This document shows, in pieces, positions 1-6,578 of a stretch of 8,093 nt of DNA (position 1 is its first letter; each line of letters starts with the position of its first letter). Source of the stretch: Geobacter sp. Lineage in GTDB: Bacteria; Desulfobacterota; Desulfuromonadia; Geobacterales; DSM-12255. Location: NCBI GenBank assembly GCA_012026855.1, contig VEOV01000143.1, forward strand, positions 1 to 8,093, in the 5' to 3' direction. The position numbers were made by a program, and so were the translations under genes. Below the pieces are notes generated by a model. That model saw only the letters and a list, made by a program, of their open reading frames with translations, did no database searches and was not told the origin of the DNA.

Positions 1-909
1 ATCGGACTTCATCCTCATCAAAAGCGGCTGACATTCAGGATCACCGAAGCGGGCGTTGAACTCCAGGGTTTTGACGGAATCGCCATCGATCATCAGGCCG
101 GCATAAAGCACGCCGCGATAAGGCCGCCCTTCGGCCGCCATGCCATCAACCGTGCGGCGCATCACCTCAGCCATGGCCTTTTCGTGGATTGCCGGAGTCA
201 CCACCGGCGCCGGAGAATAGGCCCCCATGCCGCCGGTATTCGGCCCCTTGTCGCCGTCATAGACAGCCTTGTGATCCTGGGCGCTGGCCAGCGGAATGAT
301 ATTTTTGCCATCGGTGAAAGCAAGGAACGAGGCCTCCTCGCCGCGGAGGAACTCCTCGATGACCACCCGTGAACCGGCATCGCCAAAGGCATTGCCGGAG
401 AGCATCTCTTTTACCGCGGCAATTGCCTCCTCTTTCTGCTGGGCAACGATCACCCCTTTGCCGGCAGCCAGACCGTCAGCCTTGACGACAATCGGCGCAC
501 CATGCTTTTCGATGAATGCCAGGGCAGGCTCTATCTCGGTAAACACCTCATAGAAGGCGGTCGGCACCTGGTACTTCTTCATGATGTCCTTGGAAAATGC
601 CTTGCTCGCCTCGATCAGTGCAGCATTGCGCCTGGCGCCGAAGACTTTCAGCCCGTACTCCTCGAAAAGATCGACAATCCCCATCGACAGCGGCAGCTCA
701 GGGCCGACCACGGTCAGATCGACATTCTCCCTTTTGGCAAAGGCAAGCAGGCCGGGCAGATCATCCACCTTGAGCGGTACATTTTCAGCAATAGTGCCGA
801 TACCGGGGTTTCCCGGAGCACAGAAAACTCTATTCACCAGCGGCGACTGGGCAATTTTCCAGACCAGGGCATGCTCACGTCCGCCACTGCCGATTACCAG
901 TATCTTCAT
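1..909 (-). CDS. purD: Phosphoribosylamine--glycine ligase (GAR synthetase), N-terminal 303 codons
   Basis: Cytosolic enzyme that joins glycine to 5-phosphoribosylamine using ATP, the second step of de novo purine synthesis. The frame is open from an ATG at 909-907 to the window edge. Visible family motifs are the N-terminal GSGGREHAL (residues 7-15), KADGLAAGKGV of the ATP-grasp fold (143-153), EEFLRGEEAS (about 185-195), the GPNTGGMGAYSP loop (about 223-234) and EFNARFGDPE (283-292), whose Glu and Asn are metal ligands in the family. PurD is usually about 420-430 residues, so roughly the last 120 lie outside the window. The start is supported by homology at the very N-terminus (MKILVIGSGG) and by an AAGGA at 924-920, 10 nt upstream, which is a slightly long spacing. 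It follows purH, its pathway partner, after a 166-nt gap holding a large palindrome. Identity is nearly certain. Confidence 0.97.
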   Translation of the reverse strand, partial: MKILVIGSGGREHALVWKIAQSPLVNRVFCAPGNPGIGTIAENVPLKVDDLPGLLAFAKRENVDLTVVGPELPLSMGIVDLFEEYGLKVFGARRNAALIEASKAFSKDIMKKYQVPTAFYEVFTEIEPALAFIEKHGAPIVVKADGLAAGKGVIVAQQKEEAIAAVKEMLSGNAFGDAGSRVVIEEFLRGEEASFLAFTDGKNIIPLASAQDHKAVYDGDKGPNTGGMGAYSPAPVVTPAIHEKAMAEVMRRTVDGMAAEGRPYRGVLYAGLMIDGDSVKTLEFNARFGDPECQPLLMRMKSD

Positions 910-919
910 GTTGTTGTTT

Positions 920-924
920 TCCTT
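920..924 (-). promoter_or_regulatory. Probable ribosome binding site of purD
   Basis: AAGGA within an A-rich stretch, 10 nt before the purD ATG. It is the only SD-like sequence close to this start. The A-rich leader between the palindrome and the ATG is probably unstructured. Confidence 0.55.
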
Positions 925-950
925 TTTTAGTTTTTTCGACGAACTGCGCG

Positions 951-1070
951 GGAACGTCGATTTTTCGCAAGGTCAAGGAAGCCGATGGGAAGGCGCGGAG
1001 GCGTAGCAGCGCTACGCCGCACAAGACCGACCCGAAGGCTGACGCCGAGATTGCGGAAAAGCGGCGTTCC
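951..1070. repeat. 120-bp imperfect palindrome between purH and purD, probable dispersed intergenic repeat
   Basis: The 20-base outer arms 951-970 and 1051-1070 are inverted copies matching at 17 of 20 positions (GGAACGTCGATTTTTCGCAA against GGAACGCCGCTTTTCCGCAA). The core is a perfect 8-bp stem, GGCGTAGC at 1000-1007 and GCTACGCC at 1011-1018, around an AGC loop. Between them, further pairs sit at nearly symmetric positions: GTC 972-974 with GAC 1041-1043, AGCC 980-983 with GGCT 1037-1040, and GGG 987-989 with CCC 1031-1033. The whole element can therefore fold as one long hairpin in the purH-purD transcript. It begins 5 nt after the purH stop. It has no T-run after it on either strand, so it does not look like an intrinsic terminator. 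A folded, mobile-looking intergenic unit of this kind is typical of dispersed REP/MITE-like repeats. Membership in a repeat family is inferred and cannot be tested from one copy. Confidence 0.75.
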
Positions 1071-1075
1071 CCCCA

Positions 1076-2641
1076 TCAATGACGGAAGTGGCGCATGCCG
1101 GTAAACACCATCGCCATCCCATGCTCATCAGCAGCAGCAATTACTTCGGCATCACGCATGCTGCCACCAGGCTGGATGACCGCGGTAATCCCGACTGATG
1201 CGGCATTGTCGATGCCGTCGCGGAACGGGAAGAAGGCATCGGAAGCCATGACCGCACCTTTGACCTCCAGGCCGGCATGCTCGGCCTTGATGGCGGCAAT
1301 CCGGGCCGAATAGACCCGACTCATCTGCCCGGCGCCGACACCGACTGTCATCATGTTCTTGCCGTAGACAATGGCATTGGACTTGACGAACTTCGCCACC
1401 CGCCAGGTGAAGAGAATATCCTTCATCTCGGCCTCGGTTGGAGCCCGCTTGGTAACCACCTTCAGCTCGTCATAGAGGGAAAGATCGGCATCCTGCACCA
1501 GCATGCCGCCGTTGACCCGCTTGAAATCGAGCCGCTTGGCCGGCTCGGCAGGCCACATGCCGCACTCCAGCAAGCGGACATTTTTCTTGGCCGCCACGAT
1601 CTCCACCGCTTCAGGGCAGACCTTGGGAGCGATGATCACCTCGACGAACTGGCGGTCCACAATCGCCCGGGCAGTCTCGGCATCCAGTTCGCAGTTGACG
1701 GCGATGATGCCGCCGAAAGCTGACTCAGTATCGGTAGAATAGGCCTTGTCATAGGCCTCCAGCAGGGTGCCGCCAATGGCCACACCGCAGGGGTTGGCAT
1801 GCTTGACGATCACGCAGGCCGGCCCCTCCATGAACTGCTTGACGCACTCCAGGGCAGCATCGGTATCGGCAATATTGTTGTAGGAGAGCTCTTTTCCCTG
1901 CAACTGCCTGGCAGTGGCAATGGAAGCTTCAGTGACATTTTTCTCGATGTAGAACGCCGCCGACTGGTGGGCATTTTCGCCGTAGCGCATCTCCTGGGCT
2001 TTTTTGTACTGGGTGGTAATGGTTGCCGGGAAGCGGTCAACCCCTTCGCCGAGCCTCGCCCCGAGCCAGTTGGAGATGGCGCCGTCGTAGGCCGCGGTAT
2101 GCTGGTACACTTTCACCGCCAGCTGGAAGTTGGTGGCGCTGCTGACCGCGCCGCCGCTGGCAGCCATTTCATCAAGGACTTTTTTATAATCGGCGCAATC
2201 AACCAGCACGGTCACATCGGCGTTGTTCTTGGCAGCCGAGCGAAGCATGGTGGGACCGCCGATATCGATGTTCTCGATGGCATCGGCCAGGGTGCAGTCC
2301 GCCTTGGCAACGGTCGCCTCGAAAGGGTAGAGATTGACGACAACCATGTCGATCGGCTCGATGCCGTGCTGCTTCATGGTCGCCACATGCTCCGGGTTGC
2401 CCCGCATGCCGAGGAGGCCGCCATGGACCTTGGGGTGCAGGGTCTTAACCCGGCCATCCAGCATCTCCGGAAAGCCGGTAAAGTCGGAAACATCCTTGAC
2501 GGTCAGTCCGGCATCACGCAACAGTTTGGCCGTGCCGCCGGTAGAGAGGATTTCAACGCCGTAGCGCGCCAGCTCCCGGGAGAATTCCACAACTCCGGTT
2601 TTGTCGGAAACGCTGATAAGTGCCCTGGTAATTTTTGCCAT
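1076..2641 (-). CDS. purH: Bifunctional AICAR formyltransferase / IMP cyclohydrolase
   Basis: Catalyses the last two steps of de novo IMP synthesis: formylation of AICAR with 10-formyl-THF, then ring closure to IMP. The product has 521 residues, the normal full length. The N-terminal MGS-like cyclohydrolase domain (about 1-150) shows ALISVSDKTG, STGGTAKLL and DGRVKTLHPKVHGGLLG. The transformylase part shows LSYNNIADTDAALE, VIVKHANPCG with the catalytic Lys280-His281 pair, FFPFRDGID and the C-terminal VFTGMRHFRH. The ATG at 2641-2639 is fixed by an AAGGAG seven bases upstream. The stop codon of the preceding ASKHA gene lies inside that SD region, 11 nt before the ATG, so translation is probably coupled. 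No frameshift or missing key residue was seen. purD follows downstream, which gives a small purine module at the end of the run. Confidence 0.99.
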   Translation of the reverse strand: MAKITRALISVSDKTGVVEFSRELARYGVEILSTGGTAKLLRDAGLTVKDVSDFTGFPEMLDGRVKTLHPKVHGGLLGMRGNPEHVATMKQHGIEPIDMVVVNLYPFEATVAKADCTLADAIENIDIGGPTMLRSAAKNNADVTVLVDCADYKKVLDEMAASGGAVSSATNFQLAVKVYQHTAAYDGAISNWLGARLGEGVDRFPATITTQYKKAQEMRYGENAHQSAAFYIEKNVTEASIATARQLQGKELSYNNIADTDAALECVKQFMEGPACVIVKHANPCGVAIGGTLLEAYDKAYSTDTESAFGGIIAVNCELDAETARAIVDRQFVEVIIAPKVCPEAVEIVAAKKNVRLLECGMWPAEPAKRLDFKRVNGGMLVQDADLSLYDELKVVTKRAPTEAEMKDILFTWRVAKFVKSNAIVYGKNMMTVGVGAGQMSRVYSARIAAIKAEHAGLEVKGAVMASDAFFPFRDGIDNAASVGITAVIQPGGSMRDAEVIAAADEHGMAMVFTGMRHFRH

Positions 2642-2648
2642 TTTACTG

Positions 2649-2654
2649 CTCCTT
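2649..2654 (-). promoter_or_regulatory. Strong ribosome binding site of purH overlapping the upstream stop codon
   Basis: AAGGAG with a 7-nt spacer to the purH ATG. The TAA of the ASKHA gene (2655-2653) shares two bases with it, so a ribosome terminating there is already on the purH SD. This favours termination-reinitiation. Confidence 0.85.
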
Positions 2655-3921
2655 AACGATTTGATGGGAAATTGATCTGTGCCATAAAGGCTTTTTCAAA
2701 AAGCGGCGTACCTGAAAGAGGGATTATTTTCAATGAACCTGCAAGAGTTTCGACAGAGGCAACCGGTGAAAAGAGGCTGCGTATCGCTCCCGCCAGAGCC
2801 CCCTCTTTGACAAACATCGCATTTTCTATCATGTTTTCGGTGAGAACGCCAACAGATTTGAGGCTTCCAAGGGACAGTGAGGCGCCGAAAGAGCCGGTAA
2901 TAACCGTGGCAGCTACCTCGGCAGCCGTTATCCCCCCTCTGGCAAAAAGTACCTCCATACCTGCCCTCACCGCCCCTTTGGCAAGCTGCACCTGGCGGAT
3001 ATCTGTCTGTGAGAGGGAAACCAGCTTCCGGGCGTCACGATAGAGGACAAAGTGTCGCTCGCCGCCAATTTCCTGCAAACGGTTTCCCAGTGGGGATGAT
3101 ACCGCCGCCGGGTCGCACAGTCCGCCGGTAGAGTCCATGAGCCCTTCCGCCAGGAGCAGCACCACCGTATCAAGCACTCCGGAGCCGCAAATCCCTGCAG
3201 CCGGGCGGTCGGCCACCGTTTTGAGCAGCAGCTTGGCGCCGTCGAGGGCAACCGAGGCAATTGCCCCGGGGAGCGCCGCCATGCCGCAGGCAAGGTTGCC
3301 CGCCTCAAATGCCGGGCCGGCAGCGGCTGAAGTGGCATAGAGCTTCCCTTTGGCAAGAAGCGTAATTTCACCATTGGTGCCGAGATCCAGAAAAATCGCC
3401 GGTTCCGGCATACTGTAGCCAGGCTCCATGAGGCCCAGGCCGTAGAGAACAGCCACGGTAACGCCACCGACAAAACCACCTGGCGCCGGAAACAGGAAGA
3501 GCGGCAACTCCAGCTGCCACCCCAGTGCAGTGGTCAGCAACCGGTGGGCGCCGGTATCTTTCGGCCGGTACGGCGGTTTGGCAATGGTTGCAACCGGCAG
3601 CCCCAGCAGCAGGTGCCCCATGGCCGGATTGCCGGCAACTGCCACCTGGCCTACAGCGCTGGCGACAACCCCGGCGGCAGCCAGCAGGCCGGTGCAGATA
3701 CGCTCCAGCTCACGGTTGATGAGCTGCTGCAGCTCATGCAGCTGCCCGGGCGAGCCCATGGCGTAATCCAGGCGGCTGATGACATCCAGGCCGAACTGGC
3801 GTTGCGGATTAAGTCCGCCCTGAGCAGCAACTGCGACACCAGTGGAGCTGTCAACCAGCACCGCGGCAATGGTGGTCGTGCCGAGATCAATGGCAATGCC
3901 GTATTTTTTAGCAGATAACAA
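2653..3921 (-). CDS. ASKHA-domain ATPase, corrinoid-activator (RACo/RamA-like, DUF4445) family without ferredoxin domain
   Basis: Members of this family are ATPases of the acetate/sugar kinase-Hsp70-actin fold; characterised ones (RACo, RamA) drive reductive reactivation of corrinoid methyl-transfer proteins. Seen here: phosphate-1 motif IDLGTTT (residues 11-17), AVAGNPAMGHLLLG (94-107), phosphate-2 DLGTNGE (179-185), an ICGSGVLD segment, DIRQVQLAKGAVRAGMEVL, and an adenosine-type ITGSFGASL near the C-terminus. Typical family members carry an N-terminal 2Fe-2S ferredoxin domain plus linker and exceed 550 residues; this one has 422 and starts directly at the ATPase domain. The upstream in-frame sequence shadows selD and has no CxxxxCxxC pattern. 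I chose TTG at 3921-3919 because AGGGAG lies 7 nt upstream and no ATG or GTG fits. It overlaps selD by 14 nt. The actual substrate, corrinoid protein or other, is unknown. Confidence 0.88.
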   Translation of the reverse strand: MLSAKKYGIAIDLGTTTIAAVLVDSSTGVAVAAQGGLNPQRQFGLDVISRLDYAMGSPGQLHELQQLINRELERICTGLLAAAGVVASAVGQVAVAGNPAMGHLLLGLPVATIAKPPYRPKDTGAHRLLTTALGWQLELPLFLFPAPGGFVGGVTVAVLYGLGLMEPGYSMPEPAIFLDLGTNGEITLLAKGKLYATSAAAGPAFEAGNLACGMAALPGAIASVALDGAKLLLKTVADRPAAGICGSGVLDTVVLLLAEGLMDSTGGLCDPAAVSSPLGNRLQEIGGERHFVLYRDARKLVSLSQTDIRQVQLAKGAVRAGMEVLFARGGITAAEVAATVITGSFGASLSLGSLKSVGVLTENMIENAMFVKEGALAGAIRSLFSPVASVETLAGSLKIIPLSGTPLFEKAFMAQINFPSNR

Positions 3922-4939
3922 CGGCCTTCTCCCTGCGCCTGACAACTGCGCCGATCTCCACGGCAGACAGCCCGCTGGCGGCGGCTTTTTCCAGGAACGC
4001 CCTGGATTCGGCCTCAGGCAGGGCAATCAGCATCCCCCCGGAGGTCTGCGGGTCGAACAGTGGCATGAGACTGTCCGGGTCAACGCCTGACGCGTCCATA
4101 AAGCTGCTGTAATAGTCCCGGTTACGATAGCAGCCGGCCGGGATCATCCCCATGGCAACCAGTTCAGGCACCGAGTCCATCAACGGTACGGCAGCCAGTT
4201 GCAGCACGAGGGTCACGCCGTCAGCGGCCATTTCACAGGCATGGCCGATCAGGCCGAAACCGGTAATATCGGTGGCAGCGTTCGCCCCTAACTCGACCAT
4301 CAGTTCTGCGGCCTGACGGTTCAGGGTAGTCATCCACTTTATCGCCGCTGCCAGCGCCCGTTCATCGGCCAGCTCCCCCTTCAGGGCAGTGGAGATGATG
4401 CCGGTGCCAAGGGGCTTGGTGAGGATCAGCCGGTCACCCGGTTGCGGCGTATTGTTGCGGATGATCTTCTCCGGCTCGATCAGACCGGTCACCGCCAGAC
4501 CGTATTTCAGTTCGTCATCTTCGACAGTATGGCCGCCTACCAGACAGACGCCGGCCTCTGCCATAACACTGCTGCCACCACGCAGGATTTCCGCCAGCAC
4601 CCCGGCTGCCAGGCAGGATGGCGCAAAAAGCAGATTCATGGCCGTGACCGGTCTGCCCCCCATGGCGTAGACATCCGAAATGGCATTGGCAGCGGCAATC
4701 CGGCCGAAGGTAAACGGCTCGTCAACCAGCGGGGTGATGATATCGGTCGTCTGCACCAGGGCGCAGCTCTCCCCTATGCGGTAGACCCCCGCATCATCGG
4801 CTCCACGAATTCCCACTAGAAGGTCAGGATCGTTGCCGGTGGCAATTGTGTCAATAATCCCGGCGAGACCCGCCGGACCGAGTTTGGCGGCTCAACCAGC
4901 CGCTTTGACAAGCTGGGTCAATCTGATTTTTTCGGACAG
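3908..4939 (-). CDS. selD: Selenophosphate synthetase, selenocysteine-containing (TGA at codon 16 read as Sec)
   Basis: Makes selenophosphate from selenide and ATP, the selenium donor for Sec-tRNA(Sec) synthesis. The frame 4939-3908 is 343 codons, close to E. coli SelD (347), but contains one in-frame TGA at 4894-4892. The sequence before it, SEKIRLTQLVKAAG, and after it, AAKLGP and then VGIRGADDAGVY, are both conserved SelD. The TGA falls where other SelDs have catalytic Cys or Sec (E. coli Cys17), followed by catalytic Lys19. Metal-binding aspartates are visible at 49 (GADD), 66 (TTD) and 89 (NAISD), plus one in TDITGFGLIGHA and the C-terminal DPQTSGGMLIAL. A hairpin with GGTCT loop lies just 3' of the TGA. 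The start is probably CTG at 4939-4937; GTG at 4948 is the alternative and would add three residues. The 3' end overlaps the ASKHA gene by 14 nt. Confidence 0.96.
4860..4876 (-). promoter_or_regulatory. SECIS element of selD (bacterial, within the coding region)
   Basis: Perfect 6-bp stem CCGGCG (4876-4871) and CGCCGG (4865-4860) around the 5-nt loop GGTCT. The stem begins 15 nt and the loop 21 nt after the TGA. Bacterial SECIS elements are short hairpins just 3' of the UGA whose apical loop carries an exposed G-U recognised by SelB; the E. coli fdhF loop is also GGUCU. The characteristic bulged U in the stem is not obvious here. Assignment is from structure and context. Confidence 0.88.
4892..4894 (-). 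other. Selenocysteine codon (TGA) in selD
   Basis: In-frame TGA at codon 16 of selD, in the local context KAAG-TGA-AAK. Conserved SelD residues continue in the same frame on both sides, so it is a recoded codon and not a stop. Confidence 0.95.
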
Positions 4940-4942
4940 CGG

Positions 4943-4955
4943 AATCACCCCCTTA
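4943..4955 (-). promoter_or_regulatory. Extended Shine-Dalgarno of selD that includes the upstream stop codon
   Basis: TAAGGGGGTGATT matches the full anti-SD complement TAAGGAGGTGATC at 11 of 13 positions, and the G at the A position can still wobble-pair. Its first three bases are the stop codon of the upstream TMTC-like gene. Measured from GGGGG, the spacer is 8 nt to the CTG at 4939-4937. The GTG inside the motif (4948-4946) is too close to serve well as a start. An unusually strong SD would help a weak CTG start. Confidence 0.8.
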
Positions 4956-6578
4956 CTGACGTAAAATAGCGGCGGCTCGATCAGCTGCCCCCATTTTGCG
5001 ATAGAAATTTGCCATGGCAAGCCTAAGGTGCATCGATTGCGGATCTGCCGCCAGGAGATAAAAGAACAGCTCTTCCGCAGCGTCCGGATAACGCCACTCA
5101 CGCTGGACATTGCCGATTTGCGGCAGACCGGCGGGGTAATCGGGCAGTTGCTCTGCCAGTGACCTGACAAGTTCATGCCTTTCCCTGATCGGGCCGCGGG
5201 TAGACGGAAAAAGGGAGGCAGCATTATCAAGGGCCCGCATATCGGCCGGATCCAGCTTTACCGCCCGGAGATAGGCTTCCAGGGCCATGGATAGCTGTGG
5301 CGTCTTATGGAGTGACCGGCCAAGATTGAACCAGACCCCGGCGACCAGTGGTGAACGGCTGGCAGTGGCGCGCCAAAGGGAGATATCGTCGTGCCAGATG
5401 CGATTCTGGCCGACGGTCATCACCCCGAGGGGAATGGCGACCAGAGCCGCTACGCAGAGCAGTTTGCCATTCCCCTGCAGCAACCGCTCCATGAGAACGG
5501 CAGTGACAAAGGCCAGCCCGACTGCCGGCAGAAACAAGTACCGGTCGGCAATTACCGGGCTGGTGGCAAACAGGTTTGCTACCGGCAACAGGGTGATGAT
5601 AAACCAGCCGAAACCGAGCGCCAGCTCCGGCAGGCGCTGCCGCAACCCCCAGCAGGCAGTGAGGATGATGACCAGTGCCAGAGTAGCAGCCAGCGAACCG
5701 GGAGAGGCGAATGACCTGCTGAAAGCGTCAACATAAAAGGCGGAAATGGCCGTCGGCAGCAGAGTCTGCTTCAGGTAGAACAACGGTATCTGCAGGGCAA
5801 CTGCCAACCGTTCCTGGATGGAGCCGAAATAAGCCGCCGCAATGACTGTGGTCCGGCCGGCAATGGCCAGATGCAGGGCAGCGCCGGCAGCGGCAATGGC
5901 CCCGAAAGGGAGCAGAGCCAGCCACTCTGCCCGGGTGCGGCTCTCGCCGTCTTTCCGGACAAGCAGCAGCAGAGCCAGCAAAAGCGGCAGTACCACCACA
6001 GTCGCCTTGGAGAGGAACGCCAGAATGAAGCAGCCGCAGGACAGGGCAAGCAGTTGCCCCTTTTGCCCATCCTGCCAGCGGAGGAATAGCAAGGTTGCCA
6101 GCAGAAAAAACAGGGTCGCCAGCAGGGTATTTCGCTGGGTAATCCAGGCGACGACCTCGCTTCTGAGCGGATGGCTGGCAAAGAGGAGTGCGGTGGCAAA
6201 CGGCACCAGTGATGCCCGGCTGTCATTGATAAACCTGCTGTAGAGCGCCGTTGCCAGCCGCTGCACCAGCAGAGTCACAACGATGAACAGCAGCAGGTTG
6301 GTCAGGTGAAAACCCCAGGGACTGCCGCGCCAGACCAATATATCAAACAGGAAGGTCAGGTCCCTGACCGGCTGATACTCCAGACCGTTGGCCAGGCCAA
6401 AGAGAATGGTCCGCAGATCGAACTTCCAGTAGACCTGGTTGGCTGAAAAGAGGTTGTCATCCCAGACAAAACCGCCAGCCAGGGCATTACCGAAAACAAT
6501 GACACAGACCAGCCCTAGCAGGGCTGCCTGCAACCGCTGCGAAGCGGTCAATCTGCCCATTAGCGAGGCGTCTGTCAT
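4953..6578 (-). CDS. TMTC-like polytopic membrane protein with C-terminal TPRs, putative GT-C glycosyltransferase
   Basis: 541 residues. The N-terminal half (about 16-395) is a chain of hydrophobic helices, roughly ten, and the C-terminal part (about 414-541) is soluble with one clear TPR (AGVWFNLGRSL to LDPADMRAL) and two further TPR-like helix pairs. Features of the TMTC/GT-C group are visible: FVWDDN after the first helix (Asp40-Asp41, the acidic loop pair), YQPVRDLTF (68-76), SPWGFHLTNLLLF (86-98) and SHPLRSEVVAW (135-145). In eukaryotes, TMTC proteins O-mannosylate cadherins using a lipid-linked sugar; bacterial relatives are mostly uncharacterised, so donor and acceptor are unknown. The ATG at 6578-6576 overlaps the alr stop in an ATGA junction, with GAGGG about 10 nt upstream. 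The frame stays open further upstream, but that part lies over alr. Inner-membrane location is inferred. Confidence 0.85.
   Translation of the reverse strand: MTDASLMGRLTASQRLQAALLGLVCVIVFGNALAGGFVWDDNLFSANQVYWKFDLRTILFGLANGLEYQPVRDLTFLFDILVWRGSPWGFHLTNLLLFIVVTLLVQRLATALYSRFINDSRASLVPFATALLFASHPLRSEVVAWITQRNTLLATLFFLLATLLFLRWQDGQKGQLLALSCGCFILAFLSKATVVVLPLLLALLLLVRKDGESRTRAEWLALLPFGAIAAAGAALHLAIAGRTTVIAAAYFGSIQERLAVALQIPLFYLKQTLLPTAISAFYVDAFSRSFASPGSLAATLALVIILTACWGLRQRLPELALGFGWFIITLLPVANLFATSPVIADRYLFLPAVGLAFVTAVLMERLLQGNGKLLCVAALVAIPLGVMTVGQNRIWHDDISLWRATASRSPLVAGVWFNLGRSLHKTPQLSMALEAYLRAVKLDPADMRALDNAASLFPSTRGPIRERHELVRSLAEQLPDYPAGLPQIGNVQREWRYPDAAEELFFYLLAADPQSMHLRLAMANFYRKMGAADRAAAILRQ

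Noticed and set aside
502..1006. Two overlapping plus-strand open frames of about 140 codons over purD and the spacer
   Set aside because: Both are antisense to conserved purD codons and one runs through the palindrome. Low-complexity, Ser/Pro-rich translations point to chance frames.
951..1070. Palindrome as a Rho-independent terminator after purH
   Set aside because: On the minus strand it is followed by an A-rich stretch, not a T-run, and the stem is long and interrupted. The plus strand has no T-run after the right arm either.
1277..1723. 148-codon plus-strand open frame opposite purH
   Set aside because: Same situation: an antisense shadow of the transformylase region, with no recognisable domain and no convincing RBS.
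1799..2656. 285-codon open frame on the plus strand opposite purH
   Set aside because: It lies wholly antisense to the well-supported purH gene and its translation resembles no family I recognise. Long antisense frames are common in GC-rich genes with strong third-position bias.
3900..3915. A-run at the selD stop as a programmed frameshift site fusing SelD to the ASKHA protein
   Set aside because: The TAA comes before most of the A-run in the selD frame, and no heptamer slippery site fits. The ASKHA gene has its own SD and TTG start, so reinitiation explains the overlap better.
2653..4026. Longer ASKHA protein beginning at 4026
   Set aside because: The extra N-terminal residues overlap the conserved selD C-terminus in another frame and have no ferredoxin cysteines. 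The SD-supported TTG at 3921 starts just before the conserved IDLGTTT.
4892..5230. 112-codon minus-strand frame ending at the TGA at 4892
   Set aside because: Only its last codons, after the TMTC-like stop, are real, and these are the N-terminus of selD. The rest is an out-of-frame shadow of the TMTC-like gene.
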